Assembly (NCBI GenBank): GCA_910584805.1
Contig: CAJUCB010000019.1
Span: 1-29,608, forward strand
Length of the DNA: 29,608 nucleotides
Reading direction: 5' to 3'
DNA from: an uncultured Oscillospiraceae bacterium
GTDB lineage: Bacteria > Bacillota > Clostridia > Oscillospirales > Oscillospiraceae
Below the pieces are notes generated by a model. That model searched no databases, had not been told where the DNA came from, and saw only the letters and a program-made list of their open reading frames with translations. Shown here piece by piece: positions 16,928 through 23,344 of this stretch; the stretch's first letter is position 1; the number at the start of each line of letters is the position of its first letter. Made by a program: the position numbers and the translations under genes.

Positions 16928-18532
16928 TTACGATTGCCACTTCTCGGCCATGGCGCGAATCTGGGCGGTCATCTTCTTCAGGTCCTTGTTGGCCCCGCCC
17001 TTGCTGGCGCGGATGATGGCCATCAGGTCCATCGCCGCCACTTCCAGCTCGTGATAGGCCACAGACACATGGCCCACAGACTCGTAGCTGACCTTCTTGG
17101 GCTCCAGTTCCACACCGGCGGCCAGCATCTTGTTGGCGGCCAGGTCGAACACCTCTTCGTACAGGGGCGCGTGGGCAGGCATCCCCCGCTCCCGGAGGCT
17201 GTTGGCAAAGATCTCTGTCACCTGGGGGTCACCGTGGACCACGAAAATCTGCTGGGGGGCGGGCTCGTCCACCGCTTCGATCCACTTGAGGAGATGGTCC
17301 CGGTCGGCATGAGAGGACAGGCCCTTGAAATTATGGATGGTGGCATTAACCTTGATGTCCTCCCCGAACAGCCGCACCTGGTCGGCGCCGTTGAGAAGGT
17401 GGCGGCCCAGGGTGCCCTCCCCCTGGTAGCCCACAAACACAATGGCACATTCCTCCCGCCACAGGTTGTGCTTCAGGTGGTGGCGGATACGCCCCGCGTC
17501 GCACATGCCGGAGGCGGAGATAATCACCTTGGAGGCCTTGTCCATATTCAGCAGCTTGGATTCCTCGCTGCTCTCCGTCATCATCAGGCCTGGGAAGGTA
17601 AAGAGCCGCTCGCCCCCCTGGATCACCTCAATGGCCTCCTCGTCCAGGTAGCCCCGCAGGTCCCCAGAGAATATCTTAGTGGCCTCGTTGGCCAGGGGGG
17701 AGTCTACCACCACGGTGAAGTCGGGGTTGCTGTGTACCATGCCGTCCCGCTTCATCTCCCGCATGAAGTACAGCAGCTCCTGGGTCCGACCCACGGCAAA
17801 GGCGGGGATGATAACATTGCCCCCCTTGGCAAAGGTATCGTCGATGATCTTGGCCAGCTCCGCCGTGTAGGAGGCCACAGGCTCGTGGTTGCGGTCGCCA
17901 TAGGTGCTCTCCATCACCACGTAGTCCGCCCCCCGGATATAGGAGGGGTCCCGGATCACCGGCTGGTTGATGTTGCCCAGGTCCCCGGAGAAGAGGATTT
18001 TCTTCTCCACGTCCCCCTCCTTCAACCACATCTCCACGCTGGCAGAGCCCAGCAGGTGGCCGGCGTCGATGAAGCGGAGCTTCACCCCCTCAAAGAGCTC
18101 CACCATCTGGCCGTACTCCACGGTGAACAGGTGCTCGTCCACCTGCTCGGCGTCGGCCACGGTGTACAGGGGTTCCACCGGCTCCCGTCCGGCTCGCTTG
18201 CCCTTCTGGTTCTTCCACTGGGCCTCCATCTCCTGGATGTGGGCGGAGTCCCGGAGCATGATGGACATGAGCTGCCCGGTGAGGCGGGTGGTGAAAATCT
18301 GCCCCTGGAAGCCCTGCTTGATGAGCAGGGGAATCCGGCCGGAGTGGTCGATGTGGGCGTGGGTGACCACCACGTAGTCAATGTAGTTGGGGGCGAAGTC
18401 CAGGACGCTGTTGTCCTGCTCATCCCGCCCCTGCTGCAAGCCGCAGTCGATGAGGATCTTCTTCCCGTTTACTTCCACGCAGTGGCAACTGCCGGTGACA
18501 GCTTTCGCCGCGCCGAAAAAGGTCAATTTCAT
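16928..18532 (-). CDS. Beta-CASP metallo-beta-lactamase-fold RNA-processing-like protein
   Basis: A 534-residue protein of the metallo-beta-lactamase fold. The zinc motif T-H-A-H-I-D-H-S-G is at about 57-65; the downstream metal ligands and the beta-CASP insert (V-I-I-P-A-F-A-V-G-R-T-Q-E) and S-A-S-G-M-C-D-A-G-R-I-R-H-H are visible, as is V-V-H-G-D near the end. This is the CPSF73/YSH1-like branch, in which studied members are RNA nucleases; a ribonuclease role is inferred. The ATG at 18532 has AGGAGG eight bases upstream. An extra C-terminal region of about 70 residues (A-N-K-M-L-A-A-G-V ... K-D-L-K-K-M) is helical in character. Confidence 0.88.
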   Translation of the reverse strand: MKLTFFGAAKAVTGSCHCVEVNGKKILIDCGLQQGRDEQDNSVLDFAPNYIDYVVVTHAHIDHSGRIPLLIKQGFQGQIFTTRLTGQLMSIMLRDSAHIQEMEAQWKNQKGKRAGREPVEPLYTVADAEQVDEHLFTVEYGQMVELFEGVKLRFIDAGHLLGSASVEMWLKEGDVEKKILFSGDLGNINQPVIRDPSYIRGADYVVMESTYGDRNHEPVASYTAELAKIIDDTFAKGGNVIIPAFAVGRTQELLYFMREMKRDGMVHSNPDFTVVVDSPLANEATKIFSGDLRGYLDEEAIEVIQGGERLFTFPGLMMTESSEESKLLNMDKASKVIISASGMCDAGRIRHHLKHNLWREECAIVFVGYQGEGTLGRHLLNGADQVRLFGEDIKVNATIHNFKGLSSHADRDHLLKWIEAVDEPAPQQIFVVHGDPQVTEIFANSLRERGMPAHAPLYEEVFDLAANKMLAAGVELEPKKVSYESVGHVSVAYHELEVAAMDLMAIIRASKGGANKDLKKMTAQIRAMAEKWQS

Positions 18533-18703
18533 TGTGTGACCCCCTCCTTTTCTAGTTTGCCTGTTTGCTGTATTGCTCCGGCCTCTGGGCCAGGCCCTTG
18601 GTTTTTTAAGCTACAATATTAGTATCATACCCCATTTTCTGCCGTTTGCCTAGTCTTTTTGCAAAAATTCATGGTCCCTGCCCTTTTTCTCCCTAGTGGA
18701 ATG

Positions 18704-18712
18704 TGCTATAAT
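18704..18712 (+). promoter_or_regulatory. Extended -10 promoter of the VOC gene
   Basis: TGCTATAAT (18704-18712) is a perfect extended -10 element; only a T-rich stretch stands at the -35 position (18684-18689). An AGGAGG site at 18745-18750 precedes the ATG at 18760. Confidence 0.6.
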
Positions 18713-18759
18713 CCTCCCATATTGTTGATATGGCGCCAAGTAACAGGAGGTTTTCATCC

Positions 18760-19125
18760 ATGACCACATTGAAACACGTCTGCGTCCACGTCCTGGACCT
18801 GCCCCGCAGCCTGCGCTTTTACCAGGAGGCCCTGGGCCTCACCCCCCAGCGGGAGCTGTCCATGCCCGACCGCAGCTGGGAGCTGGTCTTTCTAGGGGAC
18901 GGTGTGACAGACTTCCAGTTGGAGTTATGCCAGGAGGTGGGCCGTACCGAGCCCTTCCGCTTAGGGGACGACACCCCCCACGTGGCCTTGGTGGCCGACG
19001 GCTTCGACAGCCTAAAAGCCCAGCACAAGGCGCAAGGCCTTATCTTCGACGAGCTGTCCTCCGGCATCTATTTCATCCGGGACCCGGATGGGCATATCCT
19101 GGAAATTTTGCCCAAGCAGGTATAA
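18760..19125 (+). CDS. VOC (glyoxalase/bleomycin-resistance fold) protein
   Basis: A 121-residue single-domain VOC protein. The N-terminal H-V-C-V-H-V-L-D-L-P-R-S-L-R-F-Y and the C-terminal Y-F-I-R-D-P-D-G-H-I-L-E-I-L form the two beta-alpha-beta-beta-beta metal half-sites of a lactoylglutathione-lyase-like enzyme, including candidate ligands His (H-V-C-V-H) and the final Glu. Family members handle methylglyoxal, aromatic compounds or drugs; the substrate here cannot be told. The start at 18760 is set by an AGGAGG site; the ten codons before it are noncoding. Its stop codon overlaps the T-run of a minus-strand terminator belonging to the next locus. Confidence 0.88.
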   Translation: MTTLKHVCVHVLDLPRSLRFYQEALGLTPQRELSMPDRSWELVFLGDGVTDFQLELCQEVGRTEPFRLGDDTPHVALVADGFDSLKAQHKAQGLIFDELSSGIYFIRDPDGHILEILPKQV

Positions 19126-19162
19126 AAAACGCGCCCCCCGCTTGACAAATGTGCAGGGGGCG
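19124..19162 (-). terminator. Terminator of the minus-strand small-ORF transcript
   Basis: On the minus strand a 10-pair stem (19153-19162 with 19132-19141, one G-U pair), an 11-base loop and six Ts (19124-19129). The loop contains the -35 box of the opposing promoter at 19142. The T-run also overlaps the VOC stop. As read on the plus strand there is no T-tract. Confidence 0.8.
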
Positions 19163-19169
19163 GTATAAT
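19142..19169 (+). promoter_or_regulatory. Promoter of the putative antisense RNA
   Basis: A fully consensus pair: TTGACA (19142-19147), 16 bases, TATAAT (19164-19169). No protein gene follows in this direction for more than 3 kb, so it should drive a noncoding RNA from about 19176. Confidence 0.75.
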
Positions 19170-19175
19170 AAGAAC

Positions 19176-19266
19176 TATAAGAGGGTACTGCTGGTCACGG
19201 CACGGCCCTAGGTTAACGGTTTATTTTGGAAACCGTCACCGGGCAGGGTGGCGGTTTCCGCGCTTC
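19176..19266 (+). ncRNA. Putative antisense RNA (antitoxin-like)
   Basis: Inferred RNA of about 90 bases from the 19142-19169 promoter to a strong hairpin. The hairpin has a 13-pair stem with one G-U (19228-19240 with 19247-19259), 6-base loop, then a pyrimidine-rich but imperfect T-tract. A competing 7-bp stem at 19216-19236 shares part of the same arm. It would be complementary to the last codons and 3' end of the minus-strand small-ORF message. Exact ends need transcript data. Confidence 0.5.
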
Positions 19267-19316
19267 TTGACAACGATCGTAACCGTATATGGTCCGACGT
19301 GCAATGTAATACGCAT
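19236..19316 (-). CDS. 26-residue small ORF, putative type I toxin-like peptide
   Basis: A 26-codon frame that starts MRITLHVGPY, continues TVTIVVKK and ends RGNRHPAR. It has a hydrophobic, beta-branched core and a basic tail. The ATG at 19316 is preceded, at ideal spacing, by AGGAGGTGA (19321-19329), a near-perfect match to the 16S rRNA tail. Upstream bases can pair with that site (arms at about 19326-19330 and 19334-19338). A consensus promoter (19403-19430) and an intrinsic terminator (19124-19162) frame it. I do not recognise the family. Alternatives are a regulatory leader peptide or a peptide with some other role; the core is too short for a standard membrane helix. Confidence 0.6.
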   Translation of the reverse strand: MRITLHVGPYTVTIVVKKRGNRHPAR

Positions 19317-19317
19317 G

Positions 19318-19340
19318 GCCTCACCTCCTCCCGGAGGATG
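19318..19340 (-). promoter_or_regulatory. Ribosome-site hairpin of the small ORF
   Basis: On the minus strand TCCTC (19334-19338) and GAGGA (19326-19330) flank a 3-base loop, burying part of the Shine-Dalgarno. Such masking is common in type I toxin messages; strength is modest as only five pairs are sure. Confidence 0.45.
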
Positions 19341-19402
19341 TGACCGCACCGCAACCTTTTGGCAGCACCCCGTTGCCTCACCCTTACAGGCTTGGCATTC
19401 TC

Positions 19403-19430
19403 ATTGTACCACAGTGTCGATTTTTGTCAA
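19403..19430 (-). promoter_or_regulatory. Promoter of the small-ORF transcript
   Basis: TTGACA (19425-19430), 16 bases, TACAAT (19403-19408) on the minus strand. Start is expected near 19396, giving an 80-base leader with a possible GCAAC/GTTGC stem before the ribosome site. Confidence 0.75.
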
Positions 19431-19448
19431 GATTGGTTAAGGCCTTTG

Positions 19449-19486
19449 AAAAACCGTCCCCATTCATCATTATGGGGACGGTTTTT
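19449..19486. terminator. Bidirectional terminator downstream of folA
   Basis: A 14-bp stem (19449-19462 with 19473-19486), 10-base loop, with A- and T-runs on opposite arms. It ends the minus-strand mtaB-thyA-folA transcript just before the small-ORF promoter. Confidence 0.85.
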
Positions 19487-19494
19487 TCTGTTAT

Positions 19495-19937
19495 CTATCG
19501 TTCCCCGTCCACCCGCTCATAGGTAGCATAGGTGAAGCGCAAATCCTCATGCTGGAAGGGCCCCTCCTCTTCCACCAGCCGCCAGGCAGGGTCCGCGTCC
19601 AGATTGGGGAAATGGCGGTCCGCCGGGAAGCTCTTTTGCAGCTTCGTCACATAAGCCCGGCGGCAGTGGGGCAGGGCTTGGCGGTAGACGCTCTCCCCAC
19701 CGATGACAAAGCTATCCGCCGGGGCGGCGGCCAGGGCGGTTTCCAGGTCGGAGAACACCTCCGCCCCCGGAATCTGCAAGCCCGCCTGATGGGAGAGGAT
19801 CAGGTTTTGCGGCCCAGGAGCACTGCGTGGCCGGTGGTAAGGGCCTGGAAGCGCTTCAAGTCCGCCGGGATATAGCAAAGCTGGTCCCCATCCTTCCCGA
19901 TGGCCCAGTGTTCATCTACCGCTACGATAACATTCAT
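19495..19937 (-). pseudogene. folA: Broken dihydrofolate reductase gene
   Basis: The N-terminal part, starting at an ATG at 19937 with a GAGGAGGG site, reads M-N-V-I-V-A-V-D-E-H-W-A-I-G-K and reaches L-L-G-R-K-T before a TGA at 19800-19802. The rest continues in another frame from about 19803 with L-I-L-S-H-Q-A-G and F-V-I-G-G-E-S-V-Y to a TAG at 19495. Compared with E. coli FolA, the 13 residues between G-R-x-T and I-I-L-S (W-E-S-I-G-R-P-L-P-G-R-K-N there) are missing, so about 40 bases have been lost with a frameshift. The lost part holds the active-site loop and the arginine that binds the folate glutamate tail, so the product should be inactive. Both halves otherwise look conserved, suggesting a recent event or an assembly error. 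Confidence 0.85.
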
Positions 19938-19949
19938 CTGTATCCCTCC

Positions 19950-20780
19950 TCACACTGCCACGGGAATTTTCTCGTCCAGAGGGTGGCACTGGTAGCCCTC
20001 TAGGCGGAGGCTGTCCGTGGTAAACCCATAGAACCCTGTCACCGCCGGGTCCAGCCACAGCTTGGGGGCCGGGAAGGGCTTCCGGGCAATGATCTCCTCC
20101 ACAATGGGGACATGGCGGTCGTAGATATGGGCATCGGCAATCACGTGGATCAGCTCCCCCGCTTCCAGCCCCGACACCTGGGCCAGCATGTGGAGCAGCA
20201 CCGCGTACTGCATCACGTTCCAGCCGTTGGCGGTGAGCATGTCTTGGGAGCGCTGGTTCAGCACCGCGTTGAGGGTCCTGCCACTGACGTTGAAGGTCAT
20301 AGACCAGGCACAGGGGTACAGGGCCATCTCACACAAATCGTGGTGGTTGTACAGGCTGGTGAGGATGCGCCGGGAGGCGGGGTTGTGCTTCAAGTCGTAG
20401 AGCACCCGGTCCACCTGGTCCATCTCCCCCTCAGGGTAGCGGTGCTTCACCCCCAGCTGATAGCCGTAGGCCTTGCCAATGGAACCGCTCTCATCTGCCC
20501 AGGCATCCCAGATGTTGCTGTTCAGGTCGCGGACATTGTTGGACTTCTTCTGCCAAATCCACAACAGCTCATCCACCGCGCTTTTCAGGTACATCCGCCG
20601 GATGGTCTGAATGGGGAACTCCTCCCGCAGGTCGTAGCGGTTGACGATGCCGAAGCGCTTCACCGTGTGGGCGGGGCTGCCGTCGTCCCAGCGGGGGCGG
20701 ACAGGCTGGTCTGTGTCCCAGACCCCGTGGGCCAAAATCTCCTTGCAGTTTTCAATAAAAAGCTGGTCTGCTCTGCTCAT
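19950..20780 (-). CDS. thyA: Thymidylate synthase (ThyA type)
   Basis: A 276-residue enzyme making dTMP from dUMP and methylene-THF, producing dihydrofolate. Visible active-site elements are the E-L-L-W glutamate (71), I-W-D-A-W (90-94), the phosphate-binding R-R (137-138), the nucleophile C157 in L-Y-P-C-A-W, Q-R-S-x-D (176-180), N188 and H-I-Y (218-220). The residue after the cysteine is Ala, where E. coli has His147, and the usual L-x-G-x-P-F-N is replaced by T-A-N-G-W-N, so this is a divergent branch. The ATG at 20780 overlaps the mtaB stop by four bases; the longer frame upstream only shadows mtaB. The broken folA follows 12 bases later. Confidence 0.93.
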   Translation of the reverse strand: MSRADQLFIENCKEILAHGVWDTDQPVRPRWDDGSPAHTVKRFGIVNRYDLREEFPIQTIRRMYLKSAVDELLWIWQKKSNNVRDLNSNIWDAWADESGSIGKAYGYQLGVKHRYPEGEMDQVDRVLYDLKHNPASRRILTSLYNHHDLCEMALYPCAWSMTFNVSGRTLNAVLNQRSQDMLTANGWNVMQYAVLLHMLAQVSGLEAGELIHVIADAHIYDRHVPIVEEIIARKPFPAPKLWLDPAVTGFYGFTTDSLRLEGYQCHPLDEKIPVAV

Positions 20781-22084
20781 AATCCTTCCTTTCCATCCAG
20801 GGTCCCCAGGACCCCGTCCCCACCCAAGGCGGTGAGGCGCACCGCCCTGATCTGATTGTGGAGGTCTTGCCCCCGTGCTTCCACCTGCACTGCCATATAC
20901 TGGGGGGTATGCCCCCGCCAAAGGCCCCCCTTCTCCTCCTCAAAGAGGACGGGGATCGTCTCGCCCAACCAGCTGTCCAGCCAGTCTTTCCGCAGCGCTT
21001 CCGCCACTGCCGCCGCCTGCTGGGCCCGCCGCCTCTTTTCCTCCTCCGGGACCTGGCCAGGCAGACCCGCCGCCGGGGTGCCCTGCCGCCGGGAATAGGG
21101 GAAGATGTGCAGTTGGGAAAAGGCACAGCGGCGGAGGAAGGACAAGGTCTGGGCAAACTCCGCCTCTGTCTCCCCGGGGAAGCCCACAATCAGGTCCGTG
21201 GTAATCCCCGGTTTGGGAAAATACCGCCGCAGCAGGGCCACGGATTGAAGATACCGGGCTGTATCGTAGCGCCGCCCCATCCGCCGCAAGGTCTCGTCAC
21301 AGCCGCTTTGCAGGGAGAGGTGGAAGTGGGGGCACAGCCCCGGCAGGGCCGCCAGGCGGACACAGAAGTCCTCGGTCACCGTCCTGGGCTCCAAAGAGCC
21401 CAGGCGCACCCGCAGGCCTGGGGCCGCCTGGCACACCACCTCAATGAGCTCCACGGTCCCCGGCCGCCCCGGGAGGTCCCGGCCGTAGGAGGAGAGCTCA
21501 ATACCGGTGAGGACGATCTCCCGGTACCCCGCCGCCGCCAGCCGTTTCGCCTCCGCCTGGGCCTGTTCCAGGGGCAGGGAGCGCACAGGGCCACGGGCGT
21601 AGGGGATGATACAATAGGTACAAAAATTGGTGCAGCCGTCCTCCACCTTGAGCATGGCCCGGGTACGCCCCTCTAGCCCTCCGGCGGGGAGGGTTTCAAA
21701 GTGGCGGCGGTGCAGGGCGTCGTCCAGGCGTTTCTGCTGTTCCCGCTGCTCCACCACTTCCTCTAAGGCCTGCAGGAAGCCCAGCCGGTCCCCACTGCCG
21801 CCGATGAGGTCCACCGGCAGGGCCTGAGCCTGCTGGGGGGATACCTGGGAGAAGCAGCCGCACAGGGCCACGATGGCCTCCGGGGCACGCTTCCTGGCCT
21901 GGCGTACCGCCTGGCGGGATTTCTTATCGCTCACCGCCGTGACGGTGCAGCTATTGATGATGTAGGCGTCCGCAGCCTCCTGGAAGCCCACCCGGGTGTG
22001 CCCCCGTGTGAGCAGCAATTCCTCCATGGCCTGGGTCTCATATTGATTCACCTTGCAGCCAAGGGTGTAGAAAGCAAATCGCAT
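20777..22084 (-). CDS. mtaB: tRNA (t6A37) methylthiotransferase MtaB
   Basis: A 435-residue radical-SAM enzyme that adds a methylthio group to t6A at position 37 of ANN-decoding tRNAs (ms2t6A). The N-terminal domain has the three cluster cysteines C10, C46 and C77; the radical-SAM cluster is C151-x3-C155-x2-C158 in G-C-T-N-F-C-T-Y-C. A TRAM-like end with V-L-F-E-E-E-K-G-G-L-W-R-G-H-T-P-Q-Y follows. The start G-C-K-V-N-Q-Y-E-T distinguishes MtaB from MiaB/RimO. It heads the mtaB-thyA-folA run, with a promoter at 22216-22244 and a leader of about 125 bases that carries a long hairpin (22121-22173). Confidence 0.93.
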   Translation of the reverse strand: MRFAFYTLGCKVNQYETQAMEELLLTRGHTRVGFQEAADAYIINSCTVTAVSDKKSRQAVRQARKRAPEAIVALCGCFSQVSPQQAQALPVDLIGGSGDRLGFLQALEEVVEQREQQKRLDDALHRRHFETLPAGGLEGRTRAMLKVEDGCTNFCTYCIIPYARGPVRSLPLEQAQAEAKRLAAAGYREIVLTGIELSSYGRDLPGRPGTVELIEVVCQAAPGLRVRLGSLEPRTVTEDFCVRLAALPGLCPHFHLSLQSGCDETLRRMGRRYDTARYLQSVALLRRYFPKPGITTDLIVGFPGETEAEFAQTLSFLRRCAFSQLHIFPYSRRQGTPAAGLPGQVPEEEKRRRAQQAAAVAEALRKDWLDSWLGETIPVLFEEEKGGLWRGHTPQYMAVQVEARGQDLHNQIRAVRLTALGGDGVLGTLDGKEGL

Positions 22085-22120
22085 GGTGTTCTCCTGTCTT
22101 GGGGCTTGTCTCTTGCCAGG

Positions 22121-22173
22121 AAAAGCCGGCCACAGGGGCCCAGCACCTAAGGTGGGACCTGTGGCCGGCTTTT
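22121..22173. other. Terminator-like hairpin in the mtaB leader
   Basis: A 16-bp perfect stem (22121-22136 with 22158-22173) with a small inner stem (22144-22147 with 22151-22154). In the mtaB direction it is followed by only four Ts; in the opposite direction by six. It stands between the mtaB promoter and its ribosome site, so it could attenuate mtaB or block antisense transcription. Confidence 0.7.
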
Positions 22174-22215
22174 TTCATCGTTTCTGCCGTACCGGCATTA
22201 CAATTATAAGTAGTA

Positions 22216-22244
22216 ATTATACTGGCACCAGCCGGGAAAAGCAA
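22216..22244 (-). promoter_or_regulatory. Promoter of mtaB-thyA-folA
   Basis: TTGCTT (22239-22244), 17 bases, TATAAT (22216-22221) on the minus strand. Divergent from the yfbR promoter 50 bases away. Confidence 0.65.
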
Positions 22245-22293
22245 TGATATTTTCAAAATTTCGTCAAACATCCCCACCACTCTTCCAGGGCCC

Positions 22294-22322
22294 TTGAAAA
22301 GCCCCCCCTATTTTGTTATAAT
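22294..22322 (+). promoter_or_regulatory. Promoter of yfbR
   Basis: TTGAAA (22294-22299), 17 bases, TATAAT (22317-22322). The yfbR ATG follows at 22379 with an AAGGGAG site. Confidence 0.75.
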
Positions 22323-22378
22323 GAGGTCTCATACTCAGGAAACAACGCCATTCTAACTCATCATAAAAGGGAGCCGCT

Positions 22379-23002
22379 ATGTCCTATCCTTTCTTCGCCT
22401 ACCTCTCCCGGATGCGCTACATCAACCGCTGGGGGCTCATGCGCAACACCGTCCAGGAAAACATCCAGGAACACTCCCACACTGTGGCGGTGCTGGCCCA
22501 CGCCCTGGCGGTGATCCGCCGGGACCGCTTTGGCGGCAGCGTGGACCCCGGCCAGGTGGCGGTGGCGGCGCTGTACCACGACGCCCCGGAAATCTTCACC
22601 GGCGACCTGCCCACCCCCGTGAAATACGCCAACAGCGCCATCCGGGACGCCTACAAGGCTGTGGAGCAGAGCGCGGCAGACCGGCTCTCCGCCATGCTCC
22701 CCCCCTCCCTGCGCCCGTCCTTCGACCCCATCTTGTGGGAGACGGACCCCCAGGTGTTGGCCCTGGTGAAAGGGGCGGACAAGCTCTCCGCCTATCTGAA
22801 ATGCCTGGAAGAGCTAAAAGCCGGGAACCGGGAGTTCCAGTCCGCCGCCCGGCAGACCTTGCAGGCCCTGGAAGCCCTGCGCCTGCCGGAGCTGGACTAC
22901 TTCATGGAGCAGTTTCTCCCCGCCTTCCAGCTGACGCTGGACGAGTTGGAAGAGGAGGCCAACGCCCCTGACCAACAGCTTTCCATTTACCAAAACAGCT
23001 GA
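22379..23002 (+). CDS. yfbR: HD-domain 5'-deoxynucleotidase, YfbR type
   Basis: A 207-residue HD-domain phosphohydrolase. It has the YfbR-specific R-W (17-18) in I-N-R-W-G-L-M-R, H34 in E-H-S-H, the H67-D68 doublet in L-Y-H-D-A-P-E and the late metal ligand D134 in G-A-D-K-L. YfbR removes the 5'-phosphate from deoxynucleoside monophosphates including dUMP precursors, so it works in dNMP salvage in the cytoplasm, which fits the thyA and tmk genes nearby. Length is normal for the family. It has its own promoter and is divergent from mtaB. Confidence 0.93.
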   Translation: MSYPFFAYLSRMRYINRWGLMRNTVQENIQEHSHTVAVLAHALAVIRRDRFGGSVDPGQVAVAALYHDAPEIFTGDLPTPVKYANSAIRDAYKAVEQSAADRLSAMLPPSLRPSFDPILWETDPQVLALVKGADKLSAYLKCLEELKAGNREFQSAARQTLQALEALRLPELDYFMEQFLPAFQLTLDELEEEANAPDQQLSIYQNS

Positions 23003-23057
23003 CCCTAAGCACCCTTTTATAGAACCCCTAAAAAATTAAAGCGAGGTATCATCAACT

Positions 23058-23330
23058 ATGCGCGCAGTTATCACCGTGGCCGGCAAGGACCGGGTAGGCA
23101 TCATCGCCTCCGTCACCCAAGCCCTGGCCCAGCACAACGTCAACGTCCTGGACATCACCCAGACCATCCTTCCCCCGGACTTCTTCACCATGGTCATGCT
23201 GGTGGATGCCGGGCAGTGCGCCGTTCCCTTCGGGGAGCTGGCCGATATCATGTCCAACCTGGGGAAAGACCTGGGGCTGTCCATCCACGCCCAGCGGGAG
23301 GACACCTTTGAAGCCATGCACCGCATTTAA
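23058..23330 (+). CDS. ACT-domain protein (UPF0237 type)
   Basis: A 90-residue protein that is a single ACT domain: R-A-V-I-T-V-A-G-K-D-R-V-G-I-I-A-S-V at the start, then V-L-D-I-T-Q-T-I-L and F-T-M-V-M-L-V-D. ACT domains bind amino acids or similar small ligands. The next gene, 14 bases downstream, is a DUF711/UPF0210 protein; these two families are adjacent in many bacteria, so the ACT protein is likely the regulator or partner of the larger one. A GAGGT ribosome site precedes the ATG. The ligand is unknown. Confidence 0.92.
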   Translation: MRAVITVAGKDRVGIIASVTQALAQHNVNVLDITQTILPPDFFTMVMLVDAGQCAVPFGELADIMSNLGKDLGLSIHAQREDTFEAMHRI

Positions 23331-23344
23331 GGAGGGTCTGTGCC

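Noticed and set aside
18580..18607. GGCCT/AGGCC hairpin followed by TTTTTT on the plus strand
   Set aside because: Only five pairs and no plus-strand gene upstream to terminate; it lies in the leader of the minus-strand beta-CASP gene.
16913..18622. 569-codon open frame opposite the beta-CASP gene
   Set aside because: It is longer than the real gene but His/Gly/Val/Leu-rich, has no ribosome site or recognisable domain, and mirrors a gene with clear zinc motifs. GC-rich third positions explain it.
22038..22280. 80-codon frame over the mtaB leader, with an internal M-K-K-A-G-H start at the hairpin
   Set aside because: It runs through the 16-bp hairpin, overlaps the mtaB start out of frame, and has no Shine-Dalgarno. 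The signal is structure, not coding.
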